Origin: Cryptomeria japonica
Taxonomy: Eukaryota > Streptophyta > Pinopsida > Cupressales > Cupressaceae
Direction of reading: 5' to 3'
DNA length: 64,000 nt
NCBI RefSeq assembly: GCF_030272615.1
Contig: NC_081413.1
Coordinates: 329,250,802 to 329,314,801 of the forward strand
Below the pieces are notes generated by a model, which saw only the letters and a program-made list of their open reading frames with translations, was not told the DNA's origin and did not search any database. The translations under genes and the position numbers were made by a program. Positions 1 to 10,175 of the stretch are shown one piece after another (within the stretch, counting starts at the first letter, position 1; each line of letters starts with the position of its first letter).

Positions 1-1020
1 AGTTTTTAATATTTTTGTCAGTGACTTTATGGTAAACCATGGGCAAATCCTACGGTCTGCACAACCCTACGGTTGAAAGTTAAAGGAAGATAAGGACCGC
101 AACATCATGAGATTATGCCACGTGTTCTAAGCGAGAAGGGTGAACTGGTGGTTTAATCTTTTAAATATTAAATGTTACCCATTCCCAGCAGGTAAAGTTT
201 GAGTTACTAATGGTTCATAAATCTGCACATGGTAAAATTGAATGATGATGTTTTAATTTGGATTCAAGAAGTTCTTGAGAGTTAGTGGCCATTGTTAAGT
301 GATCGCCGCGGTTGAGGATAAAGTGCGAACAGATTTAATGGCCCTCGTAACCCCGTGAAGGAAGATGCAAGGGGGTTAAGGACCATGGCATCATGAGATG
401 ATGCCACATGTCCAAGGTGGGCCAGGAAAAGCCGATGGTGGGCTGACCGAGGTGAAGTAAGCGGTGAGTTGGCTATGCCATGTCATACTTTGGGTGGACC
501 CACTTGCCACATGTGATGGTCAATTTAAAATTGACTAAAGATAATCATGCGATGTGCTATTATGGAAGATGATTGATGATTCAGTTTTAAACTTATTTCA
601 AATGCAAGTTTGAGTCATTTTTTTACTCGCGTGAGTAGTAATGGTGGATTAAATAGTAGCATTTCATTCCAGAACAATAATAAAAGAATTCTCAAAGCTA
701 TTTTCAATTCATAAAGTGATTCATAGAGATTCAGAAGGTATCCCCAGAGATGAAGAAGATTGAGATAGGTTCTTGCAGTATAGGATTGCAATTTGCCTAG
801 TATTTACAAAGAAATAAGTTGCTAAACACCCCTTATGTGTTCCCTGAATGATTGAAGTGTGAATTGTGTGAGTAATTGTAGGGAAAACCTCACAAATTAT
901 TCTAGGGTTTATAATTTGATAAGAATTCGCATATTTTTGTGTTGTTCTTGAGTTTTTTGTGTCGAATCCCAGTTTTCTTTTCCTTTTGTGGTTAAGTGAT
1001 AGAAACCCTAGTCTAGTAAT
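1..1020. other. Non-coding flank of the broken ORF at 1021
   Basis: No coding sequence is supported here. Two imperfect copies of a roughly 50-bp segment lie at 85-130 and 361-413. Both read approximately GGAAGAT..AAGGACC, then CATCATGAGAT, ATGCCAC and TGT. The stretch from about 660 to 1020 runs straight into an ATG at 1021 and looks like a 5' leader. An ORF on the opposite strand at 721-1041 has no recognisable domain and was not accepted. Confidence 0.4.
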
Positions 1021-1825
1021 ATGGCTCCCCTGCGAAAACATTCAAGGCAAACTGAATATTTGAAGAGAAATCTTTTTTGATGATTTTCTCGACCAATTAA
1101 AGCCCTTGACTAATGACAAGTACCAAGGGCATAAATTTTTTCATGGTAAAACCATAGGAGAAGGATTGACTAATAAAGCGTACCACTTGGCAGATTCTAG
1201 GATACCAATGACTGGGATAGATATGTTCAAATTATGGTATGGACAAAGGAATTTACTATCCCCATTCTCAAGTGTCTGGCAATATGACCTAGGTAAATTA
1301 GTGGTGCTGAATGTGTTCATGGATGTCGACTTACTTAAGGTTGTTGTAGACAGATATGACCTGTCTCGAGGGTTATAAGGGGAAATGAAGGAGAGATTCT
1401 ACTGACAGTCAGGAGAGAGGAATTCCAGGAGATCTTTGACTTGTATGAACCATTTGCTAACCTAGTACAAGTAGATTTAAATGAACTAAAGGCAGAGTAT
1501 TATATAATGAAAGGTTTCATTAGAACTCACTTTCTTCCAATTCATTTGGAAAAAGAAGGATAGACAACGTACTACATTGGCCCTAGTTCAGAGGAGCCTT
1601 TTTCCATTGGTGCTTTTTCTCCTTATTTTTAGGCTACCTTTTTCTCTCTATGTCAGGTCTTGGGGTTCAATCCAATTATAGTTATGCCACCTGACTTCAT
1701 GTATATGGCTATGCAAATTCAACATCCAGATTATACAGTGATTTTTGACTTCGCCCCATACCTTGAAGAGAAGATTCATGAGGGACTACAGGATGTTAAG
1801 AATGAAGTTTCTTGCACTCATTTCT
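1021..1825 (+). pseudogene. Broken ORF of unknown family, probably transposon-derived
   Basis: The reading frame opens at ATG 1021 (MAPLRKHSRQTEYL). It shifts by one base in a T run near 1074, continues through 1106-1375, shifts again near 1378, and then carries TAG stops near 1560 and 1630 before reaching 1825. Both of those ambers are explicable as CAG to TAG. Visible stretches include HKFFHGKTIGEG, GNEGEILLTVRREEFQEIF and FDFAPYLEEKIHEGLQ. I do not recognise the family. The pattern 'G-x-E-G-E-I-hydrophobic ... E-x-F-x-E-I-F-x-L' loosely recalls the domain in the Athila env-position ORF (9031-9672) and the LINE third ORF, which would make it a third member, but this is weak. The frame is cut at 1826 by the terminus of a retrotransposon LTR, so its C-terminus is missing. 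Confidence 0.45.
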
Positions 1826-1865
1826 TGTAATATCCCACTAAACTTAATCCAAAAACTCAACTAAT

Positions 1866-1926
<61 letters not shown>

Positions 1927-1972
1927 GTATATATATGTATATGTATATATATGTGTATATATATATATATAT
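1866..1972. repeat. AT-rich microsatellite (TA with GTAT interruptions)
   Basis: Long TA tract with periodic TGTATA interruptions. The other LTR copy has a shorter TA tract at the equivalent position (27703-27720), so the tract has expanded in one copy. Confidence 0.9.
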
Positions 1973-2032
1973 TGATTTCTTATTCTTACTTATTCTTAAT
2001 TATTTTTGATTCAATCGCATACTCAAGTACAT

Positions 2033-2287
2033 CTATCCAAACGAGATAGGCATCCATCCAACCGGGATGGGCATCTAACCATACAGGTTAGGCATCTAAC
2101 CATACGAGTTAGACATCTAACCATACGGGTTAGGAATCTATCCATATGGGAATAGGCATCTAGCCATATGGGTTAGGAATCTAACCATACAGGTTAGGCA
2201 TATGTCCATACAGAACAAGAGGTTTCATCTATCCAATCTGGGATAGGCATCTACCCAAACGGGGTAGGCATCTATTCATAAGAATAG
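2033..2287. repeat. 21-bp hairpin array with covarying stems (left copy)
   Basis: Twelve units start at 2033, 2054, 2075, 2096, 2117, 2138, 2160, 2181, 2201, 2229, 2251 and 2272, so the period is almost exactly 21 bp. Most units are short inverted repeats around a loop such as ATACG or AAACG. The arms change together: CTATCC/GATAG, CCATCC/GGATGG, CTAACC/GGTTAG, CTACCC/GGGTAG, CTATTC/GAATAG. An ordinary minisatellite would keep one sequence; here the pairing is kept while the sequence varies. Function unknown. Confidence 0.85.
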
Positions 2288-2984
2288 GATATGCTCTAGC
2301 CAGAGACTTTAGACTCATCGGGACCATCCGGGTCCTGAGCCACTCTCTAAAGACTACACTCCCCTACTAGGAGTGCACCGAGGTCAACGTCCTTAGGAGT
2401 ATAAAAATAATTACATAAACAAGCTTGAGTTCCGCCTCAAAATTCGGCCTAAAGCCTCGAGAAGTCAAGCGAATCCATACGAGATTCCTTCTGAGTATGC
2501 ATTGAATTATTGTTAATCTTTCAATTATTATTTGTATCATTTTATTAAAAGACCAAGGAGCTTCAAAAACCAACTACTCACCCATAACCAAATCCTAATC
2601 CCCATCCCCGAACGCCTAAGTACAAGGGGCAACTTTGTCCCTAGACTACCTACATACCCGTTTCGACACGGGATCAAGGCATAAAGTATGTAGTTTTTGT
2701 TTCTAAACTATGATTTAATGTAAACTGTATGGTGGGTATGCAACCCTTTCTAGGGTCAATGTACCAGACAGTTAATCTGTGATTGCTACCCACAATGGTA
2801 GCTCTATAGCAAAAAGGCTCAAGGTGGCCTTCTTCTTGTGACCTAAGATAACTAAGTCCTATTTCCTATTAAATATGGCACCCTTAATCCATTATCATCC
2901 GCTAAATTCATCAAAAAAAAATAAAAATTCTAAGATCTTCACACACATCCAAACCCTAATGGGGTTATCTAAAGTTCAACTGAT

Positions 2985-3565
2985 TGGATGTAAATTCATT
3001 TAAAAATTAATCTTTTTAGATTATCGATCTAAGGGGGATTACTCGCCCCTTGGATTTTAACTTCCATATGACCCTTATTACTCCCCGATGATTTATAGGG
3101 ACAATGCCACATATGTCATTGTTGCAACTTTATTAGGCGTTAAGTACAGTAGTTCAATATGACGACATTACCTGTAAGCATGACCCAAAGGCACCATAGA
3201 TACTGAACGCTGCTAGGTTTTTGTTTCCATCACCTCTTGTTTTGTTATCTATCTAAGTACTTATTAAGCTTAAGAAACACTATGAAATGAAACTATTATA
3301 CTACTGAAAACTTAAATAAACATTATCCTAGTGCAACTTGAAATTGAGATCACTATCGTAAAGAATTGAAAACAAACAAATTCTATGAAATGAGGAACCT
3401 CTTGAAAATGCCAACCCATTTCCTACTAGAAGATTAATATTCAAATTGTGAGGACCATTATATAGAACTTCTTGAAAATAACTTGCATGGTAATAATAAA
3501 TAGGTAAATTGCATAATACAATAAATGCGTAACTTGCAAAAAAAATGTAACTTACATGAAAGAAT
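2985..3565. other. Non-coding, presumed LTR interior
   Basis: Sequence to the right of the left LTR copy with no supported ORF. If the split-LTR model is right, it belongs to the same LTR and continues at 4229 after the LINE fragment. Confidence 0.4.
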
Positions 3566-3579
3566 AACAAATGTTCAAT
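3566..3579. repeat. Target-site duplication, left copy
   Basis: AACAAATGTTCAAT is repeated exactly at 4215-4228, flanking the 5'-truncated LINE copy. Confidence 0.9.
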
Positions 3580-3976
3580 GGAAGAAAAAAATGGTTGGTA
3601 AAATCCTTGAAACTAAGAAGAAGGTTAAGGAAATGGAAGAGAATAGAGAGGTGAATGGGTTGGAAATTACCATGAAAAATATGGGCAACAGAGTCGATAA
3701 GATGGAACAAACCATGAAGAGGATAGCTGAACAAAATTTCCAGATTCTTAAAGTCTCTATGGACAATATGAACATATTGATTAACATATTTGATAACTTT
3801 AAAGACAAAGAGGGCGACAAGGACTAGACGAAGAAAAGAGGTCATGAGAAGAGAACTAGAGCCAACACCAGGAATCGGGGTGACATCAAGGGACGTGAGC
3901 TAGATGATTTGAAGACCTCTGTGGACAACATGAAGCAAATGGTGGTTCATGCAAAAGACATTATGAAGAATATCTA
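3580..3976 (+). pseudogene. C-terminal part of the LINE third ORF (coiled coil)
   Basis: The frame runs from the left TSD to the stop at 3974-3976, with one internal TAG at 3825. It is highly charged and heptad-like (for example KKVKEMEENREVNGLEITMK), predicting a coiled coil. The stretch IAEQNFQILKVSMDNMNILI corresponds to IAE-stop-SHNILKASTDNIKILI in the long LINE, and both frames end with a similar short tail before the stop (DIMKNI here, SELLKSL there). The in-frame TAA in the long LINE at this point is CAA here, so the ancestral protein read through. No known domain name could be assigned. Confidence 0.7.
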
Positions 3977-4214
3977 GTTGTCTCGGTCTCTGTCTTTGTA
4001 TTTGTGTTGTCCTTTTGCTATCTTTTTGTTGTTTTTTGCTGTTTTGTTGTTGTAGTGCATCCCTATGTGGTTTGAGATCCCTTTTTGGTTTGGATGGGAT
4101 CTACTTTTTTGTTGGGGTGATCGGGCACGAATCTTTTCTACTTTAATGCTTCTTCTTTCTCCTGTTATGTAAAAGGTTCAAGTTCCTTTCAAAAACCTAT
4201 TTTTACTTAATCAA
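3580..4214 (+). mobile_element. 5'-truncated LINE copy (3' end only)
   Basis: A 635-bp insertion bounded by a perfect 14-bp TSD. Its right end (CCTATTTTTACTTAATCAAA) matches the 3' end of the long minus-strand LINE at 17390 (CCTATTTTTCTAATTAATCAG), and a pyrimidine-rich 3' UTR precedes both. It carries only the last part of the LINE third ORF and the 3' UTR. This is typical 5' truncation by target-primed reverse transcription. It has no long poly(A) tail. Confidence 0.85.
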
Positions 4215-4228
4215 AACAAATGTTCAAT
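4215..4228. repeat. Target-site duplication, right copy
   Basis: Exact repeat of the 14 bp at 3566-3579. Confidence 0.9.
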
Positions 4229-5645
4229 TTTTAAAATGAGGATAAATTAAAATTAAATATTGATTTGTTTATTTGAATAAACAATTAATTAAGGGAACCA
4301 AAGAATTAGACAATTTTGATCAATATTTAACTTAAATTTGACGATGATTGCAATCGAAATTAATAATTTATAATAAAATAAAAATGCTAATGACCCATTA
4401 AATCTTAACTATTTAGATGAGTATGATCTACAAATTTAATTCCCTTGATTCAACAAGACTAATGAGATTGTTAACACTAATTAATACTAATGTTCTTACA
4501 AAATAGATTATATCATGCGACTTATCTCCAAATTTAAATGTTAATTCAATTCATCTATACTAAATAATTTGCGACATAAATGTAACTTCGCCTTTACTAT
4601 TCTTATATATCTTTAACTATTCATAGATTGATTATTCTCAAATGTCTTGTATACTCTATATCATGAGTTTTAACCTTGCAAAAACAAATATATCCAACTT
4701 CTTGAATTGAGGAAACTTTAGCTAAACATTACTTCATATTTCTTGAAATACAAAAAGTGTGTAACTAAACACAAATTTACTTGGGAGGTAAATTCTTTTA
4801 ACCCTTAAAACCTGCACTAATTTTTGAAGTATACAAAAGGGTATTTCCATTTATTATTTATTGAGACTAAATAGTGATACTTGATGAAAAAGAACTGGTA
4901 CTATAGAATAAGTGTATCATTGATGAAGTATCATTTTCCTATCTTTTGTTTTCCTAAGATAAACTAATCTATTTAATAAGAAGATTTAACTGTTATATCT
5001 ACATCCTAAGAAAGATTAATTTTAGATAGTAGGTTTCTTAATGTGTGATTATCTAATGAAATACCATATGTGTTAATTGACTCTTTGCCTTATACAATAT
5101 TTATGCCTTCAAAACCCCAGAGGGGTTTTCTTTTCCCATCATGAAGGGAAGGTCAAAATTTGCAACTTAAATTCCCATCAATAGAACCCTAATAGGTGAC
5201 CCTTTGGCAAGAGTTAGGTTCATTATAGTTCTCTTAAAAGATTAATTACCACTTAATATAATTAATAATCAATTTTCTTATCCACTAAGGAAAACATTTT
5301 AAAGAAAAACCCCTTTTAATTAATAAATTCATTCTAATAATATAAGTTTCAACTATTAAGAAAAAAAAACATTTATAATCCCCCAAGTTATAAATTAATT
5401 CCAATAATAAGTATATTTATATATATATTTTTTCTTAAAATCAAATTACCCAATGTTCAAATTGATTTTAATAATACAAATAAACAAATTTCAATATTGG
5501 GTGAACTTAAATATAAATTAATTTTAGAACAAGTAAAATTAAATATTAGGCTAATAAGTCATTGGTATTCAATTTTTTTATGTTTAATAAAATTTAGAAG
5601 GATAACAGGTTAATATGAATCCACTTCATAAAACACAACCACTTG

Positions 5646-5647
<2 letters not shown>

Positions 5648-5681
<34 letters not shown>
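5648..5681. repeat. TA microsatellite
   Basis: Uninterrupted TA dinucleotide tract of about 34 bp. Confidence 0.95.
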
Positions 5682-5682
<1 letters not shown>

Positions 5683-6023
5683 CCTTTAACTCTTTTATGG
5701 TATAATGAATAAAGCAAGAAGGTTTCCATAACAAAATTAATTGAAAAATAGAAAGGATTCTGTCATAACCTATTAACTATTTTATAGAAAAAACAAAAAC
5801 ATAAATCAATATCATTTCCAATTTCGTGAAACCAAATCACATTTTAAAAGAACTCTATTATCATTCACCAATCGTTTTATAAAATAATATAAATTATATT
5901 TACATTCTATTTTGTGAAACCAAAATTACAAATTTAACATAGAAATAATTCTATTATTATTGATTATTTACCTTATAAAATAGCATAAATCCTTTTTTCT
6001 AACTAAATGGCCAAAAGATACAC

Positions 6024-6027
<4 letters not shown>

Positions 6028-6104
<77 letters not shown>
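6028..6104. repeat. TA microsatellite
   Basis: Uninterrupted TA tract of about 77 bp, close to the left boundary of the Athila-type element. Confidence 0.95.
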
Positions 6105-6107
<3 letters not shown>

Positions 6108-6151
6108 GATTCTTAAGATAAAAGATAACTACATTTACCAATTAATGAATC

Positions 6152-7403
6152 TGTTCAACCCAACAATAAGAATAATAACTCTAGTTGAAGTCTCAACCTG
6201 AAGTTTGGACATTCACTTGGTAAAGTCACTATTTCCATAGCTAGTGTTCATTTGATTGTCAACCTAGGGACGTAATACTTGAAATGGGTCTGCACTATAT
6301 ATGCACTAAGTTCCTGCAACAACTATTCTGCATTACTGCAACAACTAACATTATGCAGAAAAGATAAGCAAGAATTGAAACTATTGAAAGGCTATAGGAA
6401 CACTTCTGCATAAATTCATAAAACAATACTGGCTAAGTTCAATGATGATAAACATAAATTAATATGTTTTGGTTTGGCTACAGGAACAGTAAGTGGATTT
6501 GTTTCCAGTGGCTGCAAAAACAATCAATGCAAGAACATTTACTGCAGCTAGGAAAAGAAAACTAATCTTAACAACTACATAGGAACACTCACTAAGTGGG
6601 CCCCCTTGGGTGAGTGATTCCAGGCTTCCCAAAAACAACTCTAAATGCTCAGAATAACATATTTTTATTCATCGTTCTTTGGAAGTCATTGCATGATTCA
6701 ATATGAAAAGAAACTCAAAAACACTTATGAAAAATCCTCTGCCCTGCTTTTTTTTTCTCTCCTCTTTCTATCTAACCTTAGAGAAGATAAAGAGCTTATT
6801 ATTAAAAAGAAATCATCTACTGCAGACAACACAAATCACAGCGAAAAGAAGAGGCGGATAATTGATCGAGAAAGGAGATAGCTGGAGTTATGCTACAGGA
6901 AATGCGGATGTAAACCGAACCACAGTCATAACATATTGTGGTGGTATTTACAACTTCAATGTCCACCTCAGTTAGACATCGGTAGTATCGCTTGATTTCT
7001 CCTCTTATGTCATTCCTTTCGCTTCTCAACATTTTTGTTGTTCGATCTTTTAATCATCTTCTTGAGTATCTCTTCCTGCAACTGGCGTGATAGGCTAGTT
7101 TCCACTGCAGCATCATTTATTCCCTGCACTTCAAAAAGAAATAACATACAAGAACATACATACGTATTTTATTTAATCAGGACTCACATGATATTGCCCT
7201 AAACAATCCGCATGGCAACAGGGATAAATGACATGGCTGTAGGAATAAACTGGCAAAGACAAAACATGCTTTTAATAGGTTCAGACTAACATCTGAAATA
7301 CATATAGTAAACTTCTGAAACATCATTAATACCATGTAAATCAAAATATGACAAAAACTCAAGAGTTCTAAGGATAAAAATATGACAATGTCTCAAGTCA
7401 TCA
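6152..7403 (-). repeat. Athila-type 3' LTR
   Basis: 1252-bp direct repeat of 15897-17180 with many substitutions and small indels, so the insertion is old. It contains several copies of a CTGCA-core motif also scattered through the element. No convincing purine-rich PPT is visible to the right of 7403; the best candidate on the minus strand is AAAGTTGGGAG. Confidence 0.85.
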
Positions 7404-7415
7404 TGACTCCCAACT

Positions 7416-9907
7416 TTAAGATCTTGTTGATCCTCTAGCAAGAGGAAAATTTCTGATTCTTGCACTAACTCTTAGGTCGCCAATGGTTCCTTGACCTGTT
7501 CCTCTTGAAGCTAAATTCCAGTAAAATCCTTTCATCTTTTCCAACCTGGACCATCTGGCTTCTTCTATAATTTCTTCATAGGGCTTATCTTTAGTCTTAC
7601 ATCCCAATAGTGGCCACATAAGAATAGGAGGTTGAAAGATCAACAATAACCAATTATTGGTCTTCTCTCTGCCTAGTTGTATATATTTTGGGGCTCTTTG
7701 CATAGCTGCCTAGAAATTTGGTAGTGAATTAGGCTCTCCCTACTTCAATTCTTCTAACAAGTTATTCCAGCACCGAGTTAAACCATTCATTGTGGCTGCA
7801 CTATCAGTCTGAACTAAATGCTCATATGCCTGGTATATTTCTTCCCTCATCGGCAACACTAGATTCCTAACATCATTTCTTAACAGTAATTTATGTCATT
7901 CATAATAAAGAACTTTTGGCTCTTTTGCTTCCTTCCTCAATGGCACAATCAAATTCAAAATCCTTGTATGCTCTGGCTTGTTCGCCCATGCTGATCTCAT
8001 TTTGAATCCATGACATTAAAGATTTTATATGGATATCACCAATATATAGCAAAGCATTCCACTCACTATCTGAAGCTACAACATAGTTATGTAAATAAAA
8101 TTTACATAACTAATTTTTCACAACTGTTGGAGAAGTCTGGTAAGCATCATAAAATTCCTTAGGGGTTTCTAAAGAGGGGCTAAGGTCCCTGATAATCTGG
8201 TTCAATTTGAAATTCAAATACCGCTCCCTTAAATGCATAGCATAAACCCTTGGTGGTGCCCTACATTGCATCAATTCGGGGACCATACCAGTGATTGTAT
8301 CAATTTTAGCCTCTAATTATTCAATTTTGTTATCCCTCTTTTCAATTTCTCTTTGTTGTTTGTCAATAACCCCTTGCAACCTAGCCCTCTCTATTTCTCA
8401 TTGTCTATAAAATGTTAACGCAATGGATAAATTGCTTAGGGATGATGGAGGTCTAATAGGTGTTACCTTAGGCCATGGAATTTCTTCAACAGGCTCCTCA
8501 AGCTGCTCTACCACATATGCAAGGTTTGATAGTCTATCTACACCATCTTCCTTCTAGATTTCAATATCTATAGGGCTCCCTTCTTTTGATGTTTCTACTG
8601 AAATAACCTCTACCGAATCATCTGCTGGATGAGCCTTCTGGGTCCTACTCCAAGTTCTTCTCGCATAAACCTTTGGAGTGGCTACAGGAATGGTTTCTAC
8701 CTATGGCTTTGCTACAAGAGTTTTTATTTTTGACCTACGCCTCTTGGCCAAAGGAGAAACTTGAGTTGCATGCGGCTGAATCATAGGTTCTTCATCTGCA
8801 TCAATTATTTCCAATTCCTTCCCTTTTCTTTTAGAAGATGGTGATTCTCTTTGAAGAGAAGTGGAGAGTTGCTCCACATTTGCCTCAACCATCTCTTCTT
8901 TCATAATAACCACAACTCCTTCAGTGACGAGCGATTCATTCTCTGCAAACACTACAAGAGAAGAGGGTTCTTCAATAATTTCTTCTTCAATAGGTGGATC
9001 ATTTGCAATAGGAGCATTTTCAACCCTAAACTACAATATGTCTTCAAACACCCCCCATTGCATCTGTGAAACATCTCTAAGAGAATGTTCTACAAGCAAT
9101 TTAATCAAACTGTGATGGCTAACAGAACGATTTCCATTTTTCTGTGTTTCTTTGGCACTTATGGAAATGAGATGGTATAGAAAATTAGGGACATTCACTC
9201 TCCGTCCATGCCATAGATGACTAAGTAATTTAAAATGTGGTGAATGTAGATTTGAATACCTCCCTTCGCAAGTAATGTATTTCATTATATATAAAGCCAC
9301 CTGGGGCCACTCTACTGGTAGTGAAACCCTCCTGGTTCCTTGTTTGTCCACCATTAGAGGTCCATCTGTGGGAAGTGTAAACTCTGCTCTAGCACTTCTG
9401 GTGTCTTTTGATTCTAGAAATAATTCTCCTTCTTGTGGCAGCCCTGTAACTTTAGCTATCCATTGCTCCGTAACAATGACCCTTAATCCTTTAACAACAA
9501 CCTCTCCTTCGTTGAATGAATGCATAAACTCTGCGGGAATTTCTTCATTATAATCCCTGATTTTTAGAAAGTAAACAATCCATCCATTTTGCCTAAAATA
9601 ATACTCACAAAGAGCATCTTGCAGCAACGCATCATGGACTATTGGCTCATGGCAGATTGGATATCCACCCATTCCTTACTTTGTTAGTATAGCACACTCT
9701 GTAGCTGAGAAACGAAGAACCAAAATATCCTACAGACTCAAAATTGAAAATTCCATACATATCTCCAAATTTGGCGGCAGATTTTATTACTTCCTTGTGT
9801 GAAAGAATATCTTGTTGAAAACAATGATGGCAAGCAATCAATTCAAGGTACCGAAAAGAATGAATAATTACCAATTTTGGAAACTGAACCATAAAACACC
9901 CCCCCAA
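7416..9907 (-). pseudogene. Env-position ORF of the Athila-type element
   Basis: This broken ORF lies between integrase and the 3' LTR, where Athila elements carry an env-like gene, but I see no convincing signal peptide or membrane anchor. The best preserved part (9031-9672) has the landmarks IAKVTGLPQEGELF, YITCEGRY, NVPNFLYHLISI and HHSLIKLL. These correspond in order to IAQVTGLRREGSNF, YITLDGRF, NIPYFLIFLMNA and HQGLMVLI in the LINE third ORF. Next comes a charged linker with a basic patch (SPLAKRRRSKIKTL), then a heptad-like stretch near 8340-8400 (IDKQQREIEKRDNKIE), predicting a coiled coil. Several stops fit C-to-T change. The function is unknown; a nuclear or nucleic-acid-binding role is possible but not shown. 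Confidence 0.6.
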
Positions 9908-10175
9908 CTTAACTTAGCATGTTTCCACACAAGCTTACAATATTTAGGGGAGTGTACGTGGATTTAGGAAAGACAATAATCATAATGAAATCATAAATGT
10001 GTAATTAAAATAAATTACAATATGTACATACCTGCAGTCATACGAAAAGAAGGCAAAATGAAATGAAATGACAGATAAGAAAATGAGATGGGATGATGTG
10101 GATGGAAATTTTATTTATGAGGACGAATATTTCCATAAGACATGGAAATATTTTTGTGAAATGATGCGAGAAGAA

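Larger units (their letters stand above)
1826..2984 (-). repeat. LTR segment, left copy (3' end of the 3' LTR)
   Basis: This 1159-bp block is a diverged copy of 27661-28710. Both begin (plus strand) with TGTAATA, carry an AT microsatellite, then a 21-bp hairpin array, then the same unique sequence, and stop matching after TTCAACTGAT. No PBS lies outside 1826, which fits the outer end of a 3' LTR. The left flank is the broken ORF. Confidence 0.7.
4229..6151. other. AT-rich non-coding sequence, presumed LTR interior
   Basis: About 1.9 kb of AT-rich sequence with no ORF and no recognisable domain. It contains two TA microsatellites. It lies between the LINE fragment and the Athila-type element and is presumed to be a piece of the split LTR. 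Confidence 0.5.
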
